From Ignavibacteriales bacterium (lineage in GTDB: Bacteria > Bacteroidota > Ignavibacteria > Ignavibacteriales > Melioribacteraceae), in assembly GCA_021740915.1 (NCBI GenBank), contig JAIOYW010000007.1:124001-188000 (forward strand): DNA of 64,000 nucleotides. Direction: 5' to 3'. Of this stretch, positions 49,776-58,481 are shown one piece after another. The notes under the pieces are model-generated. The model ran no database searches, was not told the origin of the DNA, and saw only the letters and a list, made by a program, of their open reading frames with translations. The first letter of the stretch is position 1, and the number at the start of each line of letters is the position of its first letter. Position numbers and translations under genes: made by a program.

Positions 49776-51689
49776 CTATGGTTCCACCCATTTACCATCT
49801 TCCGAGATAATACCAATAAGTTCATCGACGGCAATCCTATCACTGATATTTTTTTTTACAATCTCTTTTCCTCTGTATAATGTTATTCTACCGGGACCTG
49901 AACCAACATAACCATAGTCAGCATCTGCCATTTCGCCCGGGCCATTTACAATACAGCCCATAACTGCAATTTTCAGCCCCTTAAGGTGCTGTGTACGATT
50001 TCGAACTTTAGCTGTTACTTCAACAAGGTCGAACAGTGTTCTGCCGCATGACGGACATGCAATATACTCAGTTTTGGAAATTCTGACTCTTGCAGCCTGG
50101 AGAATTGTGAATGCGATATTAAGGATTTCTGCTAATGAATTGCCGGAACTCACAGGCATAATCCCATCTCCAAACCCGTCCATTAATAAGCTGCCAAAAT
50201 CGGCTGCTGAGGCGAGAAGAAATTTCCTCTTATCCTCGTATTTTAAACTTAGTATCACCGGCAATTTTACTCCGGTATTATTCAGAATGTAAAAAGCCCT
50301 GCGGGCTTCATAGATATTCCGGATTTCGAGCAGGATCAGGAATTTTTGCTGTTTTAATATTTCGAAATTCAGGTTTTCGAGACAATGGAGATTACATCTG
50401 ACTATATTCAGAACTGGTGATCGCCCTGGGATAGTTATTAATTCTTCAGGAATGAACAGCGGAATATACTGCATTGAAAGACCGTTGTCTGCCCAGTATG
50501 CCGCATCAACTGCAATTTTAAGCAATCCCGGTGGAGAAAAGTCAGGTGACATTTTCCCGGTATATATAATATCTGCCGCCATTTCATTCGAATTCCATTT
50601 ATCATCAGCAGAATTGTAACTAAATCCGCAGTTCATTAAATCTGTATGGGAAATTTCGTCCCGGCTGCTGAGATCAAGCATAACTAATGGCGGATTAACT
50701 CCTCCGATATTTGAAACGATTTCACTAATCCTTCTCTGATAGCCAAATGGGTTGATAAAAACAGGCAAAGCCGGTATATGTTCAATATTGCTGTACTCAG
50801 TGGCTCTTTCAACAATTTCTATTGCAACAGGCGCTTCGTTGACAGAATCTTCAGTCAATGAAACCCGGACTGTATCACCGATCCCGTCAACAAGGAGTGA
50901 GCCTATCCCTGAGGAAGACTTTATCCTGCCGTCAATGCCGTCCCCGGCTTCGGTTACGCCTAAATGAAGCGGATAATCCATCCCTTCATCAAGCATTTTC
51001 GCTATAAGCAGTCTGTAAGCATAAACCATTACCTGCGGATTGCTTGATTTCATCGAAAGAACAATCTCGTGAAAATCATTTTCTCTGCAAATCCTTACAA
51101 ACTCAAGTGCTGACTCAACCATTCCAGCCGGACTATCGCCATAACGGCTCATAATCCTGTCGGATAGTGAACCATGATTTGTTCCGATTCGCATCGCTGT
51201 GCCGTATTCTTTGCATATTTTAATAAGCGGGACAACCTTCTTTCTTATCCGGTCAATCTCCTGTTCATACTGGAGATCAGAATATTCAATGATCTTAAAC
51301 GCCTTTTTATCTGCATAATTGCCGGGATTTATTCTTACCTTTTCAACAATTCTTGCGGCTATTTCTGCTGCATTGGGAGTGAAGTGGATATCTGCAACCA
51401 AAGGTTTTGTATATCCCTTCATAACTAGCATTTTTTTTATATTTCTGAGGTTCTCAGCTTCCTTTATGCTGGGAGCAGTAATCCTGACATAGTCACAACC
51501 GGAATCAAAAAGCTCGATACTTTGGTTAACGGTAGCACTCGTATTCATTGTGTCAGTTGTCGTCATCGACTGAATCCTTATCGGATTATCGCCGCCGAGC
51601 GGGATTTCCCCTATCATAACTTCCCTTGTTCTGAAACGTTTATATGCTGCCCAGTTTTTAATAAAATCGATGTTTTCTGTGTAAGCCAT
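49776..51689 (-). CDS. ispG: 4-hydroxy-3-methylbut-2-enyl diphosphate synthase, long form (IspG/GcpE)
   Basis: 637 residues, versus about 370 for the short form. N-terminal TIM barrel (GGDNPIRIQSMTTTDTMNT, YVRITAPSIKEAENL), then an insert of about 250 residues seen in Bacteroidota, Chlamydia and plants, then the iron-sulfur domain: ACPSCGRTLFDL (about 541-551) and MGCIVNGPGEMADADYG (about 576). It makes HMBPP in the MEP isoprenoid pathway. Starts 7 bases after the PfpI gene stop and is last of three same-strand genes. Confidence 0.96.
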   Translation of the reverse strand: MAYTENIDFIKNWAAYKRFRTREVMIGEIPLGGDNPIRIQSMTTTDTMNTSATVNQSIELFDSGCDYVRITAPSIKEAENLRNIKKMLVMKGYTKPLVADIHFTPNAAEIAARIVEKVRINPGNYADKKAFKIIEYSDLQYEQEIDRIRKKVVPLIKICKEYGTAMRIGTNHGSLSDRIMSRYGDSPAGMVESALEFVRICRENDFHEIVLSMKSSNPQVMVYAYRLLIAKMLDEGMDYPLHLGVTEAGDGIDGRIKSSSGIGSLLVDGIGDTVRVSLTEDSVNEAPVAIEIVERATEYSNIEHIPALPVFINPFGYQRRISEIVSNIGGVNPPLVMLDLSSRDEISHTDLMNCGFSYNSADDKWNSNEMAADIIYTGKMSPDFSPPGLLKIAVDAAYWADNGLSMQYIPLFIPEELITIPGRSPVLNIVRCNLHCLENLNFEILKQQKFLILLEIRNIYEARRAFYILNNTGVKLPVILSLKYEDKRKFLLASAADFGSLLMDGFGDGIMPVSSGNSLAEILNIAFTILQAARVRISKTEYIACPSCGRTLFDLVEVTAKVRNRTQHLKGLKIAVMGCIVNGPGEMADADYGYVGSGPGRITLYRGKEIVKKNISDRIAVDELIGIISEDGKWVEP

Positions 51690-51696
51690 CTCTCGT

Positions 51697-52245
51697 CTAT
51701 CTATTAATCAATGAAATAAGAATCCGCAGAAATTCCCGTGCATTATGGGCTGCGGATGCCGTTAGAATATTTTGATCAAGAACAACTTCTTCTTCCCTTA
51801 ACACCACATTATATTTCTGAAGTTCTACTCGATATTTCGGATGGCAAGCTGCCGACCTGCCCGTTAATATACCTGCAGATCCCAGAATGACAGGAGCCGC
51901 ACAAATTGCGGCAATGGTTTTTTTCTGTGTGTTGAAATCCTTCAGTGCTCTGATTAAAAGTAAATTTGAAAAATATTTGGACACACCGGGTCCGCCAATA
52001 AGCACCATTGAAGTAAAATTCGCAGCCTTAATATTTTGGAGTGGTATTTCAGGCTTCACTCTGGATCCGTTTTCCGCGATGCATAACCCTCCTGTATCTG
52101 AAGTAATAAATATTGCTATGCCCTCTCTCTTAAGTCCTTCGGAGATTATTGAATATTCGAGTGGGTCAAAAGCTTCGGCCGGAAGGAATATAAGGCACGA
52201 CCGATCACTTATCTTTTTCCGTATGTCCGTTGTGGAAAATATCAT
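51697..52245 (-). CDS. DJ-1/PfpI family protein
   Basis: 182 residues. The nucleophile elbow is AAICAAPVILGSAGIL (Cys about 115) and the acid region is SCLIFLPAEAFDPLEY and VLIGGPGVSKYF. It is closer to the ThiJ/DJ-1 chaperone-like branch than the paralogue at 8526, which has the ICHGG elbow. Function unresolved. Overlaps the GH13 gene by 4 bases (ATGA), so coupled. Confidence 0.82.
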   Translation of the reverse strand: MIFSTTDIRKKISDRSCLIFLPAEAFDPLEYSIISEGLKREGIAIFITSDTGGLCIAENGSRVKPEIPLQNIKAANFTSMVLIGGPGVSKYFSNLLLIRALKDFNTQKKTIAAICAAPVILGSAGILTGRSAACHPKYRVELQKYNVVLREEEVVLDQNILTASAAHNAREFLRILISLINR

Positions 52246-53597
52246 TTCGTATCCGTAGTGAACACGTAGTAACCATTCTCAGGAATCATGATCATTTTAT
52301 CTTTACTCAGCTCCCAATAACTATCGGTGAATATTTCTTTGTAATTGCCATCGGCTTCAGATGATCCGAGGTTGAACTGTTTTTCTGAATCTGAAAAATT
52401 CAGCATGACGAGAAGCCTTTCAGAATTAGTTTCCCTCATGAAAACAAACACTTCATCATTAAAACCGGTATCCAATAACTTGATCGAAGAAGCAGATGGT
52501 CTGTTTTTAAGTGCAGTATGTTCAGTTTTAAGCTGGCAAAGTTTTTTATAAAGCGAAACATACTTATATCCCGCCCAGTTTATTGTATCCTTATCGAAAA
52601 AGCGCAGACTTTTTTCAGAGCCGGATTCCTGCCCGGAATATATAAGAGGCATTCCATTTACCGTGAAAGTAAGCACGGTGAAAGCCTCAAAGTTTTTCCC
52701 TAACCTTTCGAATGCTGTTTTGTGCCATGAATTTTCATCATGATTGGAAGTGAAGGTCATACGCAAAGCATGGTCCGGATAGTTTTTTGTTTCATCTGAA
52801 AAATGTTGCCTGAGTGCGTCATTATTCGTTTTGCCCCGGGCTATATTATTCATGATATCCTTAAGCTGCCAGTTATAGGTCATATCGAAGGCTTTCTCAT
52901 GAAGTTCAGGTTCCGATGCCTCGGCAAGCATAAAAACAGGTTTGATTGAAAATAGTCTTTCCCGGGTTTTCTGCCAGAAATCCAATGGGACCATCGCTGC
53001 AACGTCACATCTGAAACCATCCAGATCGAACTCTTTTATCCAGAATTCCATTGCCTGAATCATTTTTTCCCTGAGTTCGAGGTTCTCGTAATTAAGATCG
53101 ATAACATCAGACCAGTCCGCGACTGGCGGGATAAAATTTCCGAGACTGTCTTTAGTATAATATGAAGGATTTGACTTAGTCCATTCATGATCCCACGCAG
53201 TATGATTTGCCACCCAGTCGAGAATAACATACATCCCCAAATCGTGGGCAGCTTTAACAACCTCCCTGAAATCAGTTTCGCTCCCGAATTCAGGATTAAT
53301 CGCCGTATAATCCTTTATTGAATAATAACTTCCAAGTGTACCTTTTCTATTAATTTCTCCGATTGGCTGAAGAGGCATAAACCAGAGTATTTTTACGCCC
53401 ATATTGCTCAGCCGCGGCAGATGTTTCTTAAAAGCGTTAAATGTTCCCTCAGGGGTGAATTGTCTGATATTCACCTCGTAAATAGTCGCATTTCTGCTCC
53501 ATTCCACAGTTTCAGTCTGCTTTTCAGTTGAACAGGATATGAAAGCAAATAGAAAAAGAAGACCAGAGATACTCAGTGCAAAACGGATTATCTTCAT
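52242..53597 (-). CDS. GH13 alpha-amylase family lipoprotein
   Basis: 451 residues. The signal ends at a lipobox (FAFISC), so it is membrane-anchored. GH13 motifs: YVILDWVANHTAWDHE (region I), LDGFRCDVAAM (nucleophile Asp, about 197), FMLAEASEPE (acid/base Glu, about 221), FTSNHDENSW (about 283). It should cleave or transfer alpha-glucans at the periplasmic or outer surface. First gene of the GH13-PfpI-ispG run. No SusCD partners are near. Confidence 0.88.
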   Translation of the reverse strand: MKIIRFALSISGLLFLFAFISCSTEKQTETVEWSRNATIYEVNIRQFTPEGTFNAFKKHLPRLSNMGVKILWFMPLQPIGEINRKGTLGSYYSIKDYTAINPEFGSETDFREVVKAAHDLGMYVILDWVANHTAWDHEWTKSNPSYYTKDSLGNFIPPVADWSDVIDLNYENLELREKMIQAMEFWIKEFDLDGFRCDVAAMVPLDFWQKTRERLFSIKPVFMLAEASEPELHEKAFDMTYNWQLKDIMNNIARGKTNNDALRQHFSDETKNYPDHALRMTFTSNHDENSWHKTAFERLGKNFEAFTVLTFTVNGMPLIYSGQESGSEKSLRFFDKDTINWAGYKYVSLYKKLCQLKTEHTALKNRPSASSIKLLDTGFNDEVFVFMRETNSERLLVMLNFSDSEKQFNLGSSEADGNYKEIFTDSYWELSKDKMIMIPENGYYVFTTDTK

Positions 53598-53677
53598 AAT
53601 TCTTATTGATGTTTGTTTTTGTTAATGTGTAAATTTACTTATAAAACTAAAACTTTTTTAATTTTTAGCAGATCGTT

Positions 53678-54805
53678 ATGAAAAGAATATTTGCAGAACC
53701 GGGTGTTAAATTTTCAATCTCAATTGTCGGATTGTTTTTCACGGCAGTTATTCTCAGGGAATTACAGCAAATATTTATTCCTTTGATACTTGCGTATTTC
53801 TTATACTATGCATTTGAGCCGATGAATGTATATCTGAGAAAAAAACGCTTTCCGGCATGGTCAACAATGATAATTGACCTTTTTCTAATGTCAATGGTTT
53901 TTTATCTTGCGATAAGGTTTTTCTACAGTTCATTTCTCAATTTTTCCTCACAAATAATAGTATTCGAAGATAAACTTAATTCGCTGATTATGGAGACAGC
54001 GGCAGGTTTCGGGCTTAATGAACCGCCTTTTTCAAATTTTTCCATTTCAGATTTACTATCCGAGATGGATTTCGGGGGCATTGCATCCGGATTCTTTACA
54101 TCAACTTTATCATTTATTTCAGCGCTTTTTTTCGTGGTTCTCTTTTTTATCTTTGTCAACAGCGGACATGAAAAATTTTTATCAGTGATAAAATCAAAAC
54201 TTCTGGCCAGAAGGATAGAACAATCGTCAAAAAAGAAGAAAGATCAGGATGCGACAACCGATGAAAGCTATTCTGCGCAAGACCAGAACAAATTAAAAGC
54301 CGAAAGGGAAAATATGATCGAATCGGCAATTAAAGATATCAGTTCGCAGATTCAGAGATATATCATAATGAAATTCTTCATAAGTTTGTTAACTGGTATG
54401 GTAACTGGTTTCACGCTCTGGCTGTTTAATGTGGAATTTTTTATTGTTTGGGGGGTGATGGCTTTTATCCTGAATTTTATTCCCAATATCGGTTCTGTCA
54501 TTGCTGTTTTGCTCCCGACACTAATGGCTGTAGTTCAGTTTGAGTCTTTCGGTTTTGCGCTCGTCGTTGGTGCAATTCTGCTCATTGAGCAGAACTTAAT
54601 AGGGAATATTCTTGAACCGAAGATTTTGGGCGCAAAACTCGGACTGAACCCCTTGATGGTGTTACTTTCATTATTGATCTGGGGGTATTTGTGGGGCATC
54701 GTTGGTATGTTCCTTTCTGTACCACTCACAGCAATATTAAAAATAATATTTGATAATAACGATAGTAAGGATCTTAGATTTATCGGGAAATTGATGGAGA
54801 ATTGA
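53678..54805 (+). CDS. AI-2E family transporter (YdiK/PerM-type)
   Basis: 375 residues with about eight membrane segments. Conserved elements are IFIPLILAYFLYYAFEPMNVYLRKK near the start and, toward the end, FIPNIGSVIAVLLPTLMA and LEPKILGAKLGLNPLMVLLSLLIWGYLWGIVGMFLSVPLTAILK. Family members include AI-2 exporters, Na/H antiporters and lipid-related permeases; the substrate is unknown. A charged loop (about 185-225, KKKKDQDATTDES) is an unusual insertion. Divergent from GH13; the intergenic GTAAATTTAC repeat may be part of both promoters. Confidence 0.87.
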   Translation: MKRIFAEPGVKFSISIVGLFFTAVILRELQQIFIPLILAYFLYYAFEPMNVYLRKKRFPAWSTMIIDLFLMSMVFYLAIRFFYSSFLNFSSQIIVFEDKLNSLIMETAAGFGLNEPPFSNFSISDLLSEMDFGGIASGFFTSTLSFISALFFVVLFFIFVNSGHEKFLSVIKSKLLARRIEQSSKKKKDQDATTDESYSAQDQNKLKAERENMIESAIKDISSQIQRYIIMKFFISLLTGMVTGFTLWLFNVEFFIVWGVMAFILNFIPNIGSVIAVLLPTLMAVVQFESFGFALVVGAILLIEQNLIGNILEPKILGAKLGLNPLMVLLSLLIWGYLWGIVGMFLSVPLTAILKIIFDNNDSKDLRFIGKLMEN

Positions 54806-54901
54806 CACAATTTCCCCTTCCTGGATTAAATTTTAATACTTCAGATTCCTTAACTAATCAAATATGCGAAGAATCATTCAAACTGCTTCTTTCCGAAGAT
54901 C

Positions 54902-55951
54902 TTAAAATTTTTTCTTATACACTGCAATTGTACCCGGGTTGAGTCCCGTATCAAAAGATCCTGTCTTTTTCCCATTCAGATCAAATTTGATTATTTCACC
55001 ATTCTGAATAAAGTCTTTGGGATTTCCGGCAAGAATTAATTTTTCTACTGGGTCATAGGCTAACGCATAGATAATTCCATATATCGGGTTTACAGTTGAA
55101 GCAGAAATAATAGCTTCTGTTTCTATTGACATATTATCAGGCTCTATTCTGAAAACGCCAAGAGAATTAGTTACCAGCAGGTGACTGTCTGTAAAGCATG
55201 CTTCTCCGGGATTCCCATCTATTAGAACCGAATCGACAGATACAAGAGTCGATGTATTTATTTTATAAACACCTCCTTTTCCGATTCCGTCATAAACTCC
55301 GGTACAGACTGCATAGATGTACCCATCGTTTCTGTTTACAAGGACTCTGGGATTAAATCCTATCTGAATATCACTGATCTTATTTCCATTTAATGTGTCG
55401 AAAACGCTTAAAGTATTCGAGGCGCCAAATCCTGAATTTGCGACAAATATTTTTCCTGCTGACTGTGTTATTCCTTCAGGATAAGCGCCTGTTTCGGCTG
55501 ACCACACGATGCTTTTATTTATAAGATCGAGTTTATGAACTTTGTTGCTAAGCAGACTTGTAACAAAACCTGTTTTCGAAGAGGTTACGACCAGTTCTCT
55601 TGGACTTCCCCCCGGCCCCATATCTATTATGCCTTTGCTCTTATATGTATTCAGATCAACGATTTCAATTTTATTTGAGTTGTCAACAGCGATATAAGCA
55701 GTTGAGCCGAACACATCTAAATCATTTGCGGTATCACCCAGAGGATTGCCGGAATTGGCTCCGGAAAAAACATTGTTTGTTGCCAGACCGGTGTTAACAT
55801 CATAAAAAGTGATTGAGGAATTATTCTGACCATATACACCTTCATTGACAACTATGTAACCAAATTCAGGTATAACGAGTGGAGGAGTTTCCACGGGAGT
55901 CTCACAGGAAACAATGACGAATACGAAAGATAAAAGTATTAATTTTTTCAT
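54902..55951 (-). CDS. BtuG-like lipoprotein beta-propeller (YncE/DUF5074 type)
   Basis: 349 residues. Lipoprotein signal MKKLILLSFVFVIVSC. Seven-bladed propeller repeats of about 40 residues (NDLDVFGSTAYIAVDNSNKIEIVDLNTYK, SPRELVVTSSKTGFVTSLLSNKVHKLDLIN, YPEGITQSAGKIFVANSGFGASNTLSVFDTLNGN, NPRVLVNRNDGYIYAVCTG). Known: in Bacteroides the surface lipoprotein BtuG, a propeller of this class, captures cobalamin for BtuB. Here the gene overlaps the TonB receptor gene by 4 bases and shares its cobalamin riboswitch, so a BtuG role is well supported by context, not by shared residues. Confidence 0.75.
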   Translation of the reverse strand: MKKLILLSFVFVIVSCETPVETPPLVIPEFGYIVVNEGVYGQNNSSITFYDVNTGLATNNVFSGANSGNPLGDTANDLDVFGSTAYIAVDNSNKIEIVDLNTYKSKGIIDMGPGGSPRELVVTSSKTGFVTSLLSNKVHKLDLINKSIVWSAETGAYPEGITQSAGKIFVANSGFGASNTLSVFDTLNGNKISDIQIGFNPRVLVNRNDGYIYAVCTGVYDGIGKGGVYKINTSTLVSVDSVLIDGNPGEACFTDSHLLVTNSLGVFRIEPDNMSIETEAIISASTVNPIYGIIYALAYDPVEKLILAGNPKDFIQNGEIIKFDLNGKKTGSFDTGLNPGTIAVYKKKF

Positions 55952-58086
55952 ATAAGATTCAGATTAAGTGTAAATGAATAATTTCGCAGAGGCATAGGGT
56001 ATGATTGAATCACAAAATACTGTGCGTTTAAAAGATTATAAACAGTCAGGCTTGCTGATGCATTGCTGGAAAGAAGCGGGAAATTTATCCCGGCAGAGAA
56101 ATCTGTAACCAGGTAACCCTTTAGTTTATTATGAGAATCGTTATCTGCCGTATAGTAACGGCTTCCGGCATACATAAGATCGAGAATGGTGAATATACGT
56201 CCGAAAATAAGTTCTGCATTAAGACTTACTTTATGCGAAGGTGTGTAGATGAGCCTTTTATTATAAGCATTGTCATTATCGTTCCCTGTTTTATTAATTG
56301 CATTCAGCCATGTATAATTCGCACCAAGTCTCAGTGTCCCGGGGAAGGGAGATGATGAGGCAGAAACCTCTAATCCATATGAACGCACAGTCCTGATGTT
56401 TCTCGGCACCTGAATAATTGCCCTGAAAGGAGTCCATACAATCAAACCATCACCCAGAATATTGAAATAGCTGATCTCCAGATCATATGATGAAGTCCTA
56501 GCCGAGATACCTGCTTCAAATGTTTTAAACTGTTCACGGGTCAGACCGGTATGGTTAAAAAGACTCGCATAATAAATTTCATTAAAGGTAGGGAATCTGT
56601 TATCGATAGAATAAGTAGTATAAAACCTGAAGGGGGACAAATATCGGGGACTATAACTTAACCCCGCAGAAACACCGTTTACTGATGTTTTTTCCGGGAA
56701 ATCAGCATATTCAGTCTCAAAAATTAGTCCGGCATTTATGCCGCCATCAGTCTCTTTTTCGAAAATGTGCTCAAAAACGGCATTTATAAAAAAACCTCCC
56801 GATAATCTGTCAATACTATCACTTCTATAGGCGCTGAATATTTCTCCTGAAGAGTTCAGTTCAGCTTTCGCCAGATTAAGACCGGCACTTAATTTTGTAC
56901 CCTCCAAACCAAATTCGAGTTTATTCTGTATTCTGAGATCTGAAGTTGAGGTCTTTTTCTCTCCGCTGCCTGATATCATTCTTCTGTCGGGATCAGCAAG
57001 AAAAAGTTTACTCCCGGACGCTGAGAATGAGAATGAATTAATAAGCCCGGAATCGAAATAATGATAATTATTAAGGATAAGCATCCGTGTTTCAGAACCG
57101 GAGCGTGTTTTACTCCAATCGTAATTATTTGAAACAACGAAACCCGGGAGACCATTTATTTTATCTGAATATTTAAGATATATTCTCGTGAGATTCGATT
57201 CATATGATTTTCCTGCAGATATTGAAAATTGCTTTTTATTAAGGAAAGCGTTTTCACGTGTGCGGGTCTGACCATCAAAAAAATAAGAATATCGGTTTGG
57301 GGAATTGACATTCTCAGCATTTATCTCAAGGAAATAGCTCCCCATGTTTTTCCTCAGAGAGAGAGCACTCGAAAAAAGCTGGTCTGAATCAGCTTTCAGG
57401 CTTATTCTGGTATGTGATGGAGTATCCCAGAGTCCGGATGTCATTTTTATCCTGCCCCCTGCTCCGGCAAAACCATCCTCAGGGCTGATCCCGTGCTGCA
57501 TTTCAAGAATATCAATCATATTTGCCGAATGGTCAGAAAGATCGGCTAATCCGGTAGCGGCATCATTTATATTAATCTCATTAAAAAGTACTTCAGTGTT
57601 TTCGCTGCTAAGTCCCCTGAATGAAATTGTTTTTAACGAGCCTGAACCGCCGTATTCTTTAATGTATGTCCCGGAGAACCTATTTATCACAGTGGAAATA
57701 TCGCGCGTAACAGATCTGATCTTATCATCAATAAGCACTCTCCCTGAACTTCCGAAAAGATTTCCTGGTTGAACCGCAGTCACTGTGATAAGAGGTATAT
57801 TTAATGATAGCGGCTGCAATCGAACAATATAGATTCCGGCGCTTTTTAAATGAATCTGTCTGGAATGGTAAGATGTGTGGCTGACAATAATATCAGTTGG
57901 GAAAGTTGGAACCTGGAATTCTGCCACCCCTTCTGAATTAGTAAAAAATCTACCCTGCGGGAAAAGAATTTCCGCGTTAACCAGATTGGAACTCGTCGAA
58001 GAATCAATAACGGAAACAGTTATCTGCGCCTGGAGCCCAGAAGCCAGAAAAAATATTAAAACGGCAAATCTCAGAAAATTATTCAT
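55948..58086 (-). CDS. btuB: TonB-dependent receptor, probable corrinoid (BtuB-type) transporter
   Basis: 712 residues. Signal peptide MNNFLRFAVLIFFLASGLQAQ; a carboxypeptidase-regulatory-like domain (20-100); plug domain (about 110-215, TVTAVQPGNLFGSSGRVLIDD, FRGLSSENTEVLFNEI, GISPEDGFAGAGGRIKM); then a 22-stranded barrel ending YSFTLNLNLI. The substrate is assigned from the cobalamin riboswitch just upstream. The start ATG has only GGAAA one base away, and an in-frame stop lies five codons upstream; it overlaps the stop of a 19-codon leader ORF (ATGA), so translation is probably coupled to it. btuCDF were not seen. Confidence 0.88.
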   Translation of the reverse strand: MNNFLRFAVLIFFLASGLQAQITVSVIDSSTSSNLVNAEILFPQGRFFTNSEGVAEFQVPTFPTDIIVSHTSYHSRQIHLKSAGIYIVRLQPLSLNIPLITVTAVQPGNLFGSSGRVLIDDKIRSVTRDISTVINRFSGTYIKEYGGSGSLKTISFRGLSSENTEVLFNEININDAATGLADLSDHSANMIDILEMQHGISPEDGFAGAGGRIKMTSGLWDTPSHTRISLKADSDQLFSSALSLRKNMGSYFLEINAENVNSPNRYSYFFDGQTRTRENAFLNKKQFSISAGKSYESNLTRIYLKYSDKINGLPGFVVSNNYDWSKTRSGSETRMLILNNYHYFDSGLINSFSFSASGSKLFLADPDRRMISGSGEKKTSTSDLRIQNKLEFGLEGTKLSAGLNLAKAELNSSGEIFSAYRSDSIDRLSGGFFINAVFEHIFEKETDGGINAGLIFETEYADFPEKTSVNGVSAGLSYSPRYLSPFRFYTTYSIDNRFPTFNEIYYASLFNHTGLTREQFKTFEAGISARTSSYDLEISYFNILGDGLIVWTPFRAIIQVPRNIRTVRSYGLEVSASSSPFPGTLRLGANYTWLNAINKTGNDNDNAYNKRLIYTPSHKVSLNAELIFGRIFTILDLMYAGSRYYTADNDSHNKLKGYLVTDFSAGINFPLLSSNASASLTVYNLLNAQYFVIQSYPMPLRNYSFTLNLNLI

Positions 58087-58142
58087 TTTCCGAAAAGATT
58101 ATAGCCGGTAAAGTCGTGTTGTCTGAAAGGGTATAGTGACAT
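58083..58142 (-). CDS. 19-residue leader peptide between cobalamin riboswitch and btuB
   Basis: ATG at 58142, peptide MSLYPFRQHDFTGYNLFGK, stop TGA interlocked with the btuB ATG (ATGA). Its ribosome binding site GGGAGAGG (58150-58157) is exactly 7 bases upstream and sits in the 3' arm of the riboswitch's output hairpin (58148-58166). The peptide is not B12-related by sequence. It looks like a coupling device: when the hairpin opens, ribosomes load here and deliver to btuB, which has no good site of its own. Confidence 0.55.
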   Translation of the reverse strand: MSLYPFRQHDFTGYNLFGK

Positions 58143-58147
58143 TAAAC

Positions 58148-58335
58148 AACCTCTCCCGCGAGGGTTAATAATTCAGAAATTAGCGGCAGGTCTCCTGGCT
58201 TCAGACATCTATATGCGCCTTCCCATCCCCGTGTAAACGGGGCAGTGGCATAAGCATAAGACCATTGGTCTGATACAGTTGCGGGGCAGCTCCGGATTTT
58301 AACCGGATTCCCTATTCTCCCTTTCGGGCACCGTT
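58148..58335 (-). promoter_or_regulatory. cobalamin (B12) riboswitch with ribosome-binding-site hairpin
   Basis: Read on the minus strand, the class hallmarks appear in order: GGTGCC (58332-58327), GGGAATCCGG followed by CCGGAGCTGCCCCGCAACTG, GCCACTG, GGGAAGGCGC, and GCCAGGAGACCTGCC (58199-58185). The output domain is a stem-loop at 58148-58166 (AACCCTC, GCGG loop, GAGAGGTT with one bulged A) that includes the GGGAGAGG site, so B12 binding is expected to block translation initiation. No terminator T-run follows. It controls the leader ORF, btuB and btuG-like genes. Confidence 0.93.
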
Positions 58336-58481
58336 AATTTTATAAAAAGAACTAATGAAAGATAAGGGTTTTAAATCATCTTGAGCAAGAAAAACAAAAT
58401 TCTCATTTTAAATAAAGACCATTAAGGCATTGTGGGATTATAAACGATTAATTAACAACATCCTGGTTTATATATTTCCTT

